Shown here piece after piece: positions 31,771-39,234 of a stretch of DNA of 39,234 nucleotides. The stretch comes from an uncultured Clostridium sp. (GTDB lineage Bacteria; Bacillota; Clostridia; TANB77; CAG-508): assembly GCA_902492105.1 (NCBI GenBank), contig CABUKD010000018.1:1-39234 (forward strand). Reading direction: 5' to 3'. The position numbers were made by a program, and so were the translations under genes. Positions within the stretch are counted from its first letter, which is position 1; each line of letters begins with the position of its first letter. Below the pieces are notes generated by a model. That model did not search any database, had not been told where the DNA came from, and saw only the letters and a program-made list of their open reading frames with translations.

Positions 31771-32937
31771 TCATTTTCCAAATCCTGTGAAAGAAAGCAT
31801 TAATCCACCACAAGTATTTGCTCCATGGTCTTTAGAACCATATTCTCCAAAGGTAAAGATTGTCATGAATGGAACACCCTTTGTTTCTTTCTTTAGTTGT
31901 TTAACTACTTCTTCAATTCTATCTCCAATGCCTAATTTTCTTCCTCCACAGTGAACTAGTAAATATGCTCCAACCTCATTTCCTAATTCCTTGTTAACTT
32001 CTTTTACAGCTTTTCCTGTTGAATCAATTAATTCATCCACTGTTGCTTCCATTTGAATAACAGCTGTATTAATTGCTAAATCATTACCTATATTCATAGA
32101 ATAATCTTTATTTCCTACCATTGGGTGACGAATCGCAATTAAATCTCCTAATCTATCTTTTACACCAAGTGGTGCTAAAATAGTAGCAGACAATAAATCA
32201 TTTCCCATCATTTTCTTAGGATCTTTTCCTGTCCAAGCAGCATATTTTTTAATAGCTGGAACACCATCAATTTCTTTTAAAGTTCTTTTTCCTTCTAAGG
32301 CAGTAATAATTCCAGAGTTTGTTGTTTCATGGTATGCACCAGTATATACATTTGACATTGGCTTATCTGTATAGAAAAATGCAACAGCAACACCTTCTGA
32401 AAATACTTCATTATTAGTAAAGATTTTCCAATTTCCTTCTACTGTATTATCTGCAGCACTTCCACCAAAGAAAGGTACTCTACCAATTACATCTTCAATA
32501 CCTTTTAGGCATTCTTCCTCTTCTGCAGGATTTGCCACCATATAAAAATAAGCTGGTGCACAGTCTTTACCTGCATTTTTCATTGCTTCCATAGCAACTT
32601 TTCTACCAGTTTCTCTTGCAGTTTTTCCTTTTTTAGAGCCTGCTACTCCAACTGTTGTATCAGGGTCACCAATAGCCATGATTCCAACAAATCCATTATC
32701 TGATGAAATAAATCCATCTGGAACAATAATTCCACCACTAGAGGTACAACCTACAATTGGTGCTGTTCCTAATTCTTCTTTAGCTCCTTTTAGCACTTCT
32801 TTTACATCATTATCACATGAGGTAAATAAGAAAGCTACCTTTGTTTGAACTAAATCAACTACAGCTTTTGCTGCTGAAGTTCTTCCTGCTTCAAAATTAT
32901 TTGCGTCTGTACTCCATCCTATGTTTGCTTTTAACAT
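31771..32937 (-). CDS. FIST domain sensor protein
   Basis: The 388-aa protein consists only of FIST N and FIST C domains: 'TSAAKAVVDLVQTKVAFLFT', 'IVGCTSSGGIIVPDGFIS', 'VPFFGGSAADNTVEGNW', then 'LLSATILAPLGVKD' and 'AYLLVHCGGRKLGIGDR' with 'GVPFMTIFTFGEYG' at the end. FIST domains are proposed to sense small ligands such as amino acids and are usually fused to signalling outputs, but none is fused here. No signal peptide, so it is cytoplasmic. GGAGG lies 7 bases before the ATG. It heads a same-strand group with two aldehyde-handling enzymes, which hints at a sensing or scaffolding role there. Confidence 0.92.
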   Translation of the reverse strand: MLKANIGWSTDANNFEAGRTSAAKAVVDLVQTKVAFLFTSCDNDVKEVLKGAKEELGTAPIVGCTSSGGIIVPDGFISSDNGFVGIMAIGDPDTTVGVAGSKKGKTARETGRKVAMEAMKNAGKDCAPAYFYMVANPAEEEECLKGIEDVIGRVPFFGGSAADNTVEGNWKIFTNNEVFSEGVAVAFFYTDKPMSNVYTGAYHETTNSGIITALEGKRTLKEIDGVPAIKKYAAWTGKDPKKMMGNDLLSATILAPLGVKDRLGDLIAIRHPMVGNKDYSMNIGNDLAINTAVIQMEATVDELIDSTGKAVKEVNKELGNEVGAYLLVHCGGRKLGIGDRIEEVVKQLKKETKGVPFMTIFTFGEYGSKDHGANTCGGLMLSFTGFGK

Positions 32938-32970
32938 AATAAGATTCCTCCTTTGTTTCTTTTATTTAAT

Positions 32971-33003
32971 TTATCGTATTCGATAATAACTAATTTCATT
33001 ATA
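32971..33003 (-). promoter_or_regulatory. FIST gene -10 element and palindromic operator
   Basis: On the minus strand a perfect -10 TATAAT (32998-33003) is followed, from about the expected transcription start, by the palindrome TTATCG-N4-CGATAA (32971-32986). The -35 is poor, suggesting that an activator or an extended -10 is needed. The palindrome position suits a repressor roadblock. Confidence 0.55.
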
Positions 33004-33170
33004 TACCATAATTCTAAAAAATAATACAAGTTTTTGTAAAAAATTTGTGAATTTTTTATAAAAAATGTTACATTTACAATACAATTATTTTTTCAAATAA
33101 TGTTATATATTCTTTTTATTAAAGTCTTAAGTTCTTGGAAACATAAATAAAAAGAAAAAAATACCTTTTA

Positions 33171-33449
33171 TTACAAAACTATTTTGGTATGCATAATTCT
33201 CTTTATTATAACTAATTCTTTATTTTCTTGGATTTCATAAAAGATTAAATAATTTTTATAGATTAAAAAACGATTTTGATCATTATAATATGTTTGACCT
33301 ATATATGGAAAGATTTCTAGAACGAAAATTTTTTCTAAAATTCCTAAAATAATATTATTGGCAATATTGGGCTCATTTAAATAGATGGTAATATACTCTT
33401 CAATTTTTTTCAAATCTCTTAAAGCCCTTTTAGCATAATTTATTGTAAT
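33171..33449 (-). CDS. RelE/ParE family toxin, non-canonical start
   Basis: The readable frame encodes 'NYAKRALRDLKKIEEYI', 'NEPNIANNIILGILEKIF', 'FPYIGQTYY' and 'RFLIYKNYLIFYEI' with 'IIKRIMHTK', the pattern of ParE-type toxins, which inhibit gyrase (related RelE members cleave mRNA). No ATG, GTG or TTG is in frame ahead of the conserved N-terminus. A TTG at 33413 would delete 12 conserved residues. The best start is ATT at 33447-33449, 10 bases after GGAG, giving 92 aa, a normal length. The gene overlaps the antitoxin by 20 bases, so translation is probably coupled. Confidence 0.8.
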   Translation of the reverse strand: MTINYAKRALRDLKKIEEYITIYLNEPNIANNIILGILEKIFVLEIFPYIGQTYYNDQNRFLIYKNYLIFYEIQENKELVIIKRIMHTKIVL

Positions 33450-33594
33450 GAAGTTCTCTCTCCTCTTTTGGAATGCTAAAAAATTTTACCATTTCTTCTT
33501 GTGTATAAGTAGTATTACCATTTTTTATTTGTTCTTCATCAGATTCTAATAATAATTTATCAATAATTTCTTTTTGATTTTTTGTAAACTTCAT
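33430..33594 (-). CDS. 54-aa antitoxin of the ParE-type toxin
   Basis: A short ORF from ATG (33592-33594) with AAGGA about 9 bases upstream begins 'MKFTKNQKEIIDKLLLESDE'. It continues with 'TTYTQEEMVKFF' and ends in 'HYNKLC'. It is acidic and helical, ends within the toxin gene, and occupies the antitoxin position upstream of the toxin. I cannot place it in a named antitoxin family. Small size and tight overlap are the main evidence. DNA binding and autoregulation would be expected but are not visible. Confidence 0.75.
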   Translation of the reverse strand: MKFTKNQKEIIDKLLLESDEEQIKNGNTTYTQEEMVKFFSIPKEERELHYNKLC

Positions 33595-33682
33595 TACTTA
33601 TTCTTCCTTTCTAGTTTCTATTTTTATTTAAACATATTTTATTGTATTTTGCAAGAAAAATCGTATGACAAAATTCGACATG

Positions 33683-33931
33683 TTACATGCCGTCTATGCC
33701 TGTTTTGTACTCGATTTCAGTCATATGAGGAAATATTTCTTTTACTCTTTTAAAAGTAAGCATGCTATGTCTTGGCTGTGGATTTTTTTCATGTTCTGAT
33801 AATAATTTTTGTGTATAGCAGTTCTCTGATGTTTTAAATAATAAGTAGCGATTTCTTACATAAGTAAAATAAATTTGATAACCATCTTCTAAGTTTTGGT
33901 AAAATTCTTCAAAATTATATTTTCCATCCAT
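33683..33931 (-). CDS. Hypothetical 82-aa protein
   Basis: I do not recognise this protein. It is rich in aromatic residues: 'YNFEEFYQNLEDGYQIYFTY' then 'RNRYLLFKTSENCYTQKLL', and a C-terminal 'LTFKRVKEIFPHMTEIEYKT'. It is soluble, with no signal or membrane segment. AGAGG lies upstream of the ATG. It sits beside the toxin-antitoxin pair on the same strand but 88 bases away. No function is claimed. Confidence 0.7.
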   Translation of the reverse strand: MDGKYNFEEFYQNLEDGYQIYFTYVRNRYLLFKTSENCYTQKLLSEHEKNPQPRHSMLTFKRVKEIFPHMTEIEYKTGIDGM

Positions 33932-33954
33932 TTTTTAGCCTCTTTCTTTTAAGT

Positions 33955-34014
33955 TTATTTATTATTTTTATTATCTTTATTATTTTTATTATCTTTATTA
34001 TCTTTATTTTCTAT
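33955..34014. repeat. A/T-rich short tandem repeat
   Basis: A run of imperfect copies of a 9-base unit close to TTATTATCT. The larger 18-base unit (ATTATCTTTATTATTTTT) recurs. It lies upstream of the 82-aa gene on the minus strand and could affect its expression through slippage. Confidence 0.6.
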
Positions 34015-34074
34015 TTTCTTTGCTTATATATCCTTTTCGATAATTCTTATTTACATAAATAGCATGTAGCTTTA

Positions 34075-34103
34075 TTGTAGTTTTATCAATTATATGATAT
34101 AAT
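34075..34103 (+). promoter_or_regulatory. Promoter of the 64-aa membrane protein gene
   Basis: A -35 TTGTAG (34075-34080), a 17-base spacer and a perfect -10 TATAAT (34098-34103). Transcription from here would start only about 10 bases before the upstream ATG at 34121, which supports the later ATG. Confidence 0.7.
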
Positions 34104-34153
34104 ACAGTTGTTGCGTAAATATGCTTGTATTTTTTAGAAAGGATGATAACAGT

Positions 34154-34348
34154 ATGTCACGGGAGGTATTAAATTACATTGGTGCAGCTTTGTGTATTTT
34201 TAGTGCATTACTTGCACTAGCGGGATTTTTTTCCACTATTCACCTGTTTGATCAAAGAGAAGTTAATAAAGACCTTATCTATATGATTGGTATTATTTTC
34301 TTTCTCATCATTGTGTTGCTCATTACTGCAATTGCATTTCTATTTTGA
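34154..34348 (+). CDS. Small two-helix membrane protein
   Basis: The 64-aa product has two transmembrane helices: one at about 7-27 ('IGAALCIFSALLALAGFF') and one at about 41-64, with a short charged loop ('DQREVNKD') between them. I start it at 34154 ('MSREVLNYIG') because AAAGGATG lies at 34138-34145 and the earlier in-frame ATG at 34121 has no ribosome binding site. It has no recognisable family. It is a monocistronic unit ended by a strong terminator. Confidence 0.75.
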   Translation: MSREVLNYIGAALCIFSALLALAGFFSTIHLFDQREVNKDLIYMIGIIFFLIIVLLITAIAFLF

Positions 34349-34367
34349 CCATTGTTATCATTTTTCT

Positions 34368-34400
34368 AAAAGAGTGCTTTCCAATTGGAAAGCCTCTTTT
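34368..34400 (+). terminator. Bidirectional terminator between the small membrane gene and ligA
   Basis: A stem of 14 base pairs with a single bulged T (34368-34382 with 34387-34400), an AATT loop, and A/T runs at both ends. It can serve the convergent ligA transcript as well. Confidence 0.88.
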
Positions 34401-34536
34401 ATTATTATACAGAAAATCCACTTTTGTTTGAAATTTCATTATTTTTAGTTTTTTACTTATACAACAAAGTAAGTTACCCTAGGCTTATTCATATTCAAAA
34501 AGCGAAAGGATGCAAAAAGCAAAGCCATTTTTCTTA

Positions 34537-36531
34537 TTAATTTAACATTGCTATAAATTCCTCTTCTGATAAAATAGCAATTCCTAAATCTTGTGCTTTT
34601 TTTAGTTTACTTCCTGCGTCTTCTCCTGCTAAAACATAATCTGTTTTTTTAGAAACAGAAGTAGAAGTTTTTCCTCCATGTTTTTCTATTAGCTGGCTTG
34701 CTTCTTCTCTTGAATAATGTTCTAGTGTTCCTGTTAATACAAAAGTTTTTCCTTCTAGTTTTTCATCTTCTACTACCTCTTCTAGAACCTTCATATTAAC
34801 CCCTGCAGCTTTTAATTTTTCTAATAAATCTAATGTTTGTTCTTGCCTAAAAAATTCATAAATTGTTTTAGCTGTAATTTCTCCTACATCTTCTATCATT
34901 CTTAGTTCAATATATGGAGCATTCATTAATTGGTCCATTGTTCTATAATATTTTGTTAATGTTTTAGCAAGTTTTACCCCAACATGTCTAATACCTAAAG
35001 AAGTAATAAGCTTATATAAGTCTCTATGTTTACTTTCTTCAATTGCATTAATTAAATTTTGTGCAAACTTTTTACCATTCTTCTTTAAAGAAGCAATATC
35101 ATCAAAAGTTAGTTTGTAAATATCTGCAATATTAGCAATTAATTTTCTTTCTATTAACTCTCCTACAATAGCTTCTCCTAAGCCATCAATATCCATGGCA
35201 TCTTTGGAAGTAAAGTGAATAATACTTCTATAAAGCTTAGCAGGACATTCAATTCCTATACATCTAACAACTGCTTCTCCTTCTTCTCGAACAGCTTCTG
35301 CTCCGCAAACAGGACAAACTCGTGGCATTTCAAATACTTTTTCTGTGCCATCACGTTTTTCGGTGTTAACTCCAACCACTTCTGGAATAACATCTCCTGC
35401 TTTTTGAATAATAACTCTATCTCCTATACGAATATCATTTTGTTTGATATAGTCTTCATTATGAAGGGTAGTTTTGGAAATTTTGGAACCTGCCACATAC
35501 ACTGGTTCTAAAATAGCCATAGGTGTAATAGCTCCTGTTCTACCTACTTGGCAAACAATGTCTTTTAATAAAGTTTCTTTCTTTTCTGGTGGATATTTAT
35601 AGGCTACTGCCCATTTTGGAGTTTTATAGGTAGTTCCTACTTTTTCTCTTAGTTCCAAATCATTTACCTTTACTACTGCTCCATCAATACCAAAGTCTAA
35701 GCTATCACGCATTTGACCTATTTTTTCAATAGCTTGTCTTACTTCTTGCATGTTTTTACATAGAATTTTTACAGGATTCACATTAAAGCCTAACTTTTCT
35801 AAATAAAGTAAGCTTTCATAATGAGTAGTAAAATGGACATCTTCACTTTTTTGCACATTAAAAATATAAATATTTAAAGGACGACTTGCTGTAATTTTGC
35901 TATCCAGTTGTCTTAAAGAACCTGCTGCTGCATTTCTAGCATTGGCAAATTGTTCTTGTTCTTCTAATAACCTTTCTTCATTCATCTTATCAAAATCAGT
36001 TTTACCAATAAAAACTTCTCCACGAACGGTAATAGAAATTGGCTCTTTTAGCTCTTTTGGTACAGTTTTTATGGTAGCAATATTTTCTGTAACATCTTCC
36101 CCTACTAAACCATTGCCACGAGTTGCACCTTTAAAATATTTTCCATTTCTATACTCTATACTAGAAGAAAGACCATCAATTTTTGTTTCTACTACATAAT
36201 CTAGAGGTCTGCCATATTCTATAGCTGCCTTTTGCATTCTTTCATCAAACTCTTCTACTTCTTCAAAAGTAAACACATCTTGAAGGCTTTGTAAAGGCAC
36301 TTCATGGGTCACCTTTGCAAAACCTTTTTTAATACTTGAACCTACTCTTTGAGTTGGAGAATCCTTTGTTATTAATTCTGGATACTCTTTTTCAATTTGT
36401 TTTAATTCTCTCATGAGCATATCATATTCATAATCACTAACAACTTGCTCATCATCAAAATATTTTTGTGTATAATATTGTAGCAAAGGCTTAAGCTCCT
36501 CTACTCTTTTTTTCGCTTGTTCAAAATCCAT
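34537..36531 (-). CDS. ligA: NAD-dependent DNA ligase
   Basis: It seals nicks during replication and excision repair using NAD+. At 664 aa it is full length. The adenylated Lys117 is in 'ETKIDG' (115-120). An OB fold follows ('LLKDIVCQVGRTGAITPMA'). The four zinc Cys are 406, 409, 424 and 429. Helix-hairpin-helix repeats include 'IDGLGEAIVGELIE' and 'LGIRHVGVKLAKTL'. A BRCT domain ends the protein ('LEGKTFVLTGTLEHYSREEA'). GGAG lies 7 bases before the ATG. It follows pgsA on the same strand. No pcrA or gatC is adjacent. Confidence 0.98.
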   Translation of the reverse strand: MDFEQAKKRVEELKPLLQYYTQKYFDDEQVVSDYEYDMLMRELKQIEKEYPELITKDSPTQRVGSSIKKGFAKVTHEVPLQSLQDVFTFEEVEEFDERMQKAAIEYGRPLDYVVETKIDGLSSSIEYRNGKYFKGATRGNGLVGEDVTENIATIKTVPKELKEPISITVRGEVFIGKTDFDKMNEERLLEEQEQFANARNAAAGSLRQLDSKITASRPLNIYIFNVQKSEDVHFTTHYESLLYLEKLGFNVNPVKILCKNMQEVRQAIEKIGQMRDSLDFGIDGAVVKVNDLELREKVGTTYKTPKWAVAYKYPPEKKETLLKDIVCQVGRTGAITPMAILEPVYVAGSKISKTTLHNEDYIKQNDIRIGDRVIIQKAGDVIPEVVGVNTEKRDGTEKVFEMPRVCPVCGAEAVREEGEAVVRCIGIECPAKLYRSIIHFTSKDAMDIDGLGEAIVGELIERKLIANIADIYKLTFDDIASLKKNGKKFAQNLINAIEESKHRDLYKLITSLGIRHVGVKLAKTLTKYYRTMDQLMNAPYIELRMIEDVGEITAKTIYEFFRQEQTLDLLEKLKAAGVNMKVLEEVVEDEKLEGKTFVLTGTLEHYSREEASQLIEKHGGKTSTSVSKKTDYVLAGEDAGSKLKKAQDLGIAILSEEEFIAMLN

Positions 36532-36542
36532 GATTTTCTCCT

Positions 36543-36595
36543 TTGGGGACGGTTCTCACTAACCCCTTTTAGGGTCACTTGGGACACTTCACCCT
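36543..36595 (+). repeat. GGGGACGG-type REP-like element upstream of ligA
   Basis: TTGGGGACGGTTCT (36543-36556) is followed by GGGTCACTTGGGACACTT (36573-36590) and a C-rich end. It is far richer in G+C than the surroundings. The core TTGGGGACGG also occurs at 28286-28295 on the other strand. It overlaps the ligA leader, beginning within a few bases of the ribosome binding site. Dispersal in the genome is inferred from two copies only. Confidence 0.45.
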
Positions 36596-36687
36596 TGTCT
36601 ATTTTTCATTTTAATTTATTTTACAATCATAATAAAATTTGGTTTTGATTTCAATTTTTATTTGCTTTTATGTTTTTTATCTCATAC

Positions 36688-37287
36688 TTATAAAGAATCT
36701 CTAAATAGTTCTTTTCCGCCTTTTAAATACTCCCAACCAGAAAAGATTGTCGCTACCACTGAAACGCTCATTAGAAGAGTAACAAGCAAATTCATAACAA
36801 AAGGAAAACCAGTTAAATTACCTTCAAATATGGTGCCTAATGGATTAGGATCCAAAAATGCTAAACTAACTGCTAACATTTGTGTTACAGTTTTTAGTTT
36901 ACCCCAAATATTGGCTGCTATAACATTTCCTTGCTTTTGTACTGCAATTAAACGGTAACCAGATACCACAAATTCTCTTAAGATAACAATTATAGGAATC
37001 CATGCTGGCAAATGTCCAAATTCTACAAGCATAATCATTGCTGTTACTACTACAATTTTATCTGCAATTGGGTCTAAAAATTTTCCAAAAGTAGTAATTT
37101 GATTTCTACTTCTTGCAATATGTCCATCTAACTTATCTGTTAAGGCTGCGATAACAAATATAATATCTATAATAATGTATGTAATTGGAATCCCCCACAA
37201 ATTTCCCTGGATATTAAAAAATGGAATAATTACCATAAGTGGTACTAATAAAATTCTTAAAATAGTTAGTTTATTGGCTAAATTCAT
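36688..37287 (-). CDS. pgsA: CDP-diacylglycerol-glycerol-3-phosphate 3-phosphatidyltransferase
   Basis: It makes phosphatidylglycerol phosphate from CDP-diacylglycerol (the CdsA product) in the membrane. The 199-aa protein begins 'MNLANKLTILRILLVPLMV', typical of PgsA. The CDP-alcohol phosphotransferase signature is complete: Asp54, Gly55, Ala58, Arg59, Gly68, Asp72 and Asp76 in 'DGHIARSR...FGKFLDPIAD'. Four or five transmembrane segments are seen. AAAGGA lies about 10 bases before the ATG. Confidence 0.97.
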   Translation of the reverse strand: MNLANKLTILRILLVPLMVIIPFFNIQGNLWGIPITYIIIDIIFVIAALTDKLDGHIARSRNQITTFGKFLDPIADKIVVVTAMIMLVEFGHLPAWIPIIVILREFVVSGYRLIAVQKQGNVIAANIWGKLKTVTQMLAVSLAFLDPNPLGTIFEGNLTGFPFVMNLLVTLLMSVSVVATIFSGWEYLKGGKELFRDSL

Positions 37288-37377
37288 ATTTTTTCCGTCC
37301 TTTTTATTTAATGATTTTATTGAAATTTTATTTCTTGTTTTAATATATTCTACTATGGTACATTATATATAAAATTA

Positions 37378-37421
37378 TGAAAAAAATAAATAGGAAAATG
37401 AAGATTTTTTCATTTTCCTAT
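37378..37421 (-). terminator. Terminator after the BspA-like gene
   Basis: A perfect 13-base stem (37390-37402 with 37409-37421) with a 6-base loop is followed on the minus strand by a T-rich run. It lies 20 bases after the stop codon. Confidence 0.9.
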
Positions 37422-37441
37422 GATTTTCAATAATTTTATAT

Positions 37442-39022
37442 TTATTGTTTTACTGTCACATTAGATGTTCCACAACCATTAAACATATTAGTTGTACTCG
37501 TATTATTATTAATTATCCACTTAGAACCTACATAAATAGTATTTAGTTTCGTATCGTTTTGAAACATATAGTCCATACTTGTAACTTTACTTGTATCAAA
37601 GTTACTTAAATCTAAAGTACTAATGTTAGTACATTCACAAAACATATTTGTCATATCAGTAACTTTACTAGTATTAAAACTACTAACATCCAAATTAGTA
37701 AGTTGAAGGCATCTATAAAACATAGTCTCCATATTAGTTACATTACTTGTATCGAAATTTTTTAAATTTATATTTGTTAGATTTCTACATTCATAAAACA
37801 TACGACTCATATCTGTAACTTTACTTGTATTAAATTTTTCTAAGCCTTTAATTTCACCACTAAAGTTGATTCCAAAAAACATTCCTTGCATATTAGTAAC
37901 ATTACTAGTATCAAAATTACTAACATCTAAGCTAGTAAGACTTATACAACCCCAAAACATACCTAACATAGTTGTTACATTACTTGTATTAAAGTTACTT
38001 ACATCTATATTTGTTAAGTTTAAACAATGTCTAAACATATCTCCCATTGTTGTTACATTTCTTGTGTCAAAATTATTTACATGAATATTAATTAGTTTTT
38101 CACATGAATTAAACATTCCACTCATATTTGTTACATTATTTGTATTAAAATTACTAACATCTAAATTTATTAAATTTTTACAATAAATAAACATGCATTT
38201 CATTGATGTTACATTTCTCGTGTCAAACTTGCTTACATCTAGTTCTTTTAGTTTTTCACATTCTGCAAACATAAATTCCATATTTTTTACATATTTGGTA
38301 TCTAAATTTTCTATTCTTTCTATTTTTTCTAAATTTCTACATTCTGTAAACCAAAAACTTGTTGAAGTTGGCTTAATTTCATCTAAGAATATTGCATTTG
38401 TTATCAAATTTCTATCTTCAAACCATGGAGTATCAGTAATGATTTCTTCTACCCATGAAATTTGAATGTATTCTTTTCCCTTTATATTTCCATAATCCTT
38501 GCTTATTTCTTGACCTTCTACTATTGTTTTTTTATTGTTACTAAAAGCTAATGTTCCATCTGCATAAAGTTTTACATAAATATTTTGATTAATTACGCCA
38601 TCCATAATATCTGGTAACAATATCTCATAGCCTTCTTGTTTTTCTACTATCCCCTCTATAACTTCTCCATCTTCATCATAGATAATTTTCCCATAATTTT
38701 CTAGTATTTCTTTTAGTTCATCTTCGGTTATCATACCATCTTCTTTTTCTAAGCTTTTACTTAATTTAGCAATATCAATTGCTTCTTTTACAGTTGTTAC
38801 AATTGTTTCTTTTTTGGCTTGTTTTGCTAATTCTATTACTCCATTATCTCCTAATACTGTTGTTATGGTTATTCCTGCCAATATAAGTAAAATTATTATG
38901 GTTACTACTAAAGCAATTAAGGTAATACCTTTTTTACTCTCTATTTTTTGATTTATATTCCAATCTGTTTTACTTTTTTCTATTTTTTTCTCCATTTTTC
39001 TTATTTTTCTAAACTCTCTCAT
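37442..39022 (-). CDS. Prepilin-leader surface protein with BspA-like (DUF285) repeats
   Basis: This 526-aa protein starts with a basic region, then 'KKGITLIALVVTII' and a hydrophobic helix (about 34-55), a prepilin-like leader whose usual Glu5 is Ala. A linker of about 200 residues follows. Roughly ten copies of a ~26-residue repeat come next, of the form 'M..MF..C..L..LDVSNFDTSNVT', the Mycoplasma-lipoprotein/BspA-like DUF285 motif, known from surface adhesins and secreted proteins. It ends 'MFNGCGTSNVTVKQ' with no LPxTG. I chose the ATG at 39020-39022 because GGGAGG is 7 bases upstream. An in-frame ATG at 39088 adds 22 residues without a good site. Confidence 0.9.
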   Translation of the reverse strand: MREFRKIRKMEKKIEKSKTDWNINQKIESKKGITLIALVVTIIILLILAGITITTVLGDNGVIELAKQAKKETIVTTVKEAIDIAKLSKSLEKEDGMITEDELKEILENYGKIIYDEDGEVIEGIVEKQEGYEILLPDIMDGVINQNIYVKLYADGTLAFSNNKKTIVEGQEISKDYGNIKGKEYIQISWVEEIITDTPWFEDRNLITNAIFLDEIKPTSTSFWFTECRNLEKIERIENLDTKYVKNMEFMFAECEKLKELDVSKFDTRNVTSMKCMFIYCKNLINLDVSNFNTNNVTNMSGMFNSCEKLINIHVNNFDTRNVTTMGDMFRHCLNLTNIDVSNFNTSNVTTMLGMFWGCISLTSLDVSNFDTSNVTNMQGMFFGINFSGEIKGLEKFNTSKVTDMSRMFYECRNLTNINLKNFDTSNVTNMETMFYRCLQLTNLDVSSFNTSKVTDMTNMFCECTNISTLDLSNFDTSKVTSMDYMFQNDTKLNTIYVGSKWIINNNTSTTNMFNGCGTSNVTVKQ

Positions 39023-39188
39023 TAGTATTCCTCCCATGTTTTTACTTATTTTTTCTTTTTTATCTATTTTTATTCTTTTTATGTTCATATTATTAAGATA
39101 TATTTTATAGAAAAACTTATAAAAAATATCATTGAAAACTAATTAGTAATCTATTATTAAAAATGTTATATGCATTGTTTTTTATTTC

Positions 39189-39217
39189 ATTATACTATTT
39201 ATTTATTTCTATGTAAA
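39189..39217 (-). promoter_or_regulatory. Promoter of the BspA-like gene
   Basis: On the minus strand: -35 TTTACA (39212-39217), a 17-base spacer and a perfect -10 TATAAT (39189-39194). The leader to the chosen ATG is about 160 bases and A/T-rich. Nothing else is visible up to the window edge. Confidence 0.75.
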
Positions 39218-39234
39218 GAAAAAGAAAATGAATT

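Noticed and set aside
33955..34014. CRISPR array
   Set aside because: The repeat units are about 9-18 bases, contiguous and A/T-only-like, with no spacers. No CRISPR array was seen anywhere in the window.

Overview
The window looks like chromosomal DNA from a low-GC, Gram-positive anaerobe of the Clostridia, probably an uncultured gut lineage. The evidence is a very AT-rich sequence with AGGAGG-type ribosome binding sites, a Gram-positive PolC replicase, a sporulation-type sigma-H, a sortase with an LPxTG substrate, two L,D-transpeptidases, and two proteins with the 'GITLIALVV' prepilin-like leader seen in gut Clostridia. Species cannot be read from the sequence. Most genes lie on the minus strand.

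Layout. (1) 1-1177: the start of a prepilin-like protein running off the left edge, a 34-aa Asn-rich ORF, and a 30-bp-arm hairpin. (2) 1178-6821: uvrA with a LexA-like box inside its promoter, a divergent 117-aa orphan, an L,D-transpeptidase, a 0.5-kb spacer holding six DnaA boxes, and a DUF1294 membrane protein. (3) 6870-8663: a 597-aa protein built from four tandem ~70-aa double-HTH-like modules, which I do not recognise. (4) 8773-17603: the core cluster pyrH-frr-uppS-cdsA-rseP-polC, lacking the dxr and proS genes that often sit in it. (5) 17774-22535: a DUF4258/YgiT toxin-antitoxin-like pair, a sortase facing a tiny LPQTG protein, ychF, a second L,D-transpeptidase and a DUF1653 gene. (6) 22881-25038: a small accessory island with a PD-(D/E)XK-like protein and a KilA-N protein transcribed from back-to-back promoters. 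(7) 25311-28610: tRNA-Thr, sigH, rqcH (with a disrupted normal start) and a 72-aa orphan. (8) 28742-32937: iron alcohol dehydrogenase, aldehyde dehydrogenase and FIST sensor-domain protein, separated by structured spacers. (9) 33171-34348: a ParE-type toxin with an overlapping 54-aa antitoxin, and two small orphans. (10) 34537-39234: ligA, pgsA and a prepilin-leader protein carrying BspA-like (DUF285) repeats.

How the genes work together. The core cluster links nucleotide supply (PyrH), ribosome recycling (Frr), lipid-carrier and phospholipid synthesis (UppS, CdsA, and PgsA further on), envelope proteolysis (RseP) and replication (PolC, LigA). UvrA and LigA serve DNA repair. The transpeptidases, sortase and leader-bearing surface proteins shape the cell envelope. 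The aldehyde dehydrogenase and alcohol dehydrogenase probably handle the same aldehyde pool, with the FIST protein as a possible sensor. Every assignment was made by eye from motifs. No database search was run.
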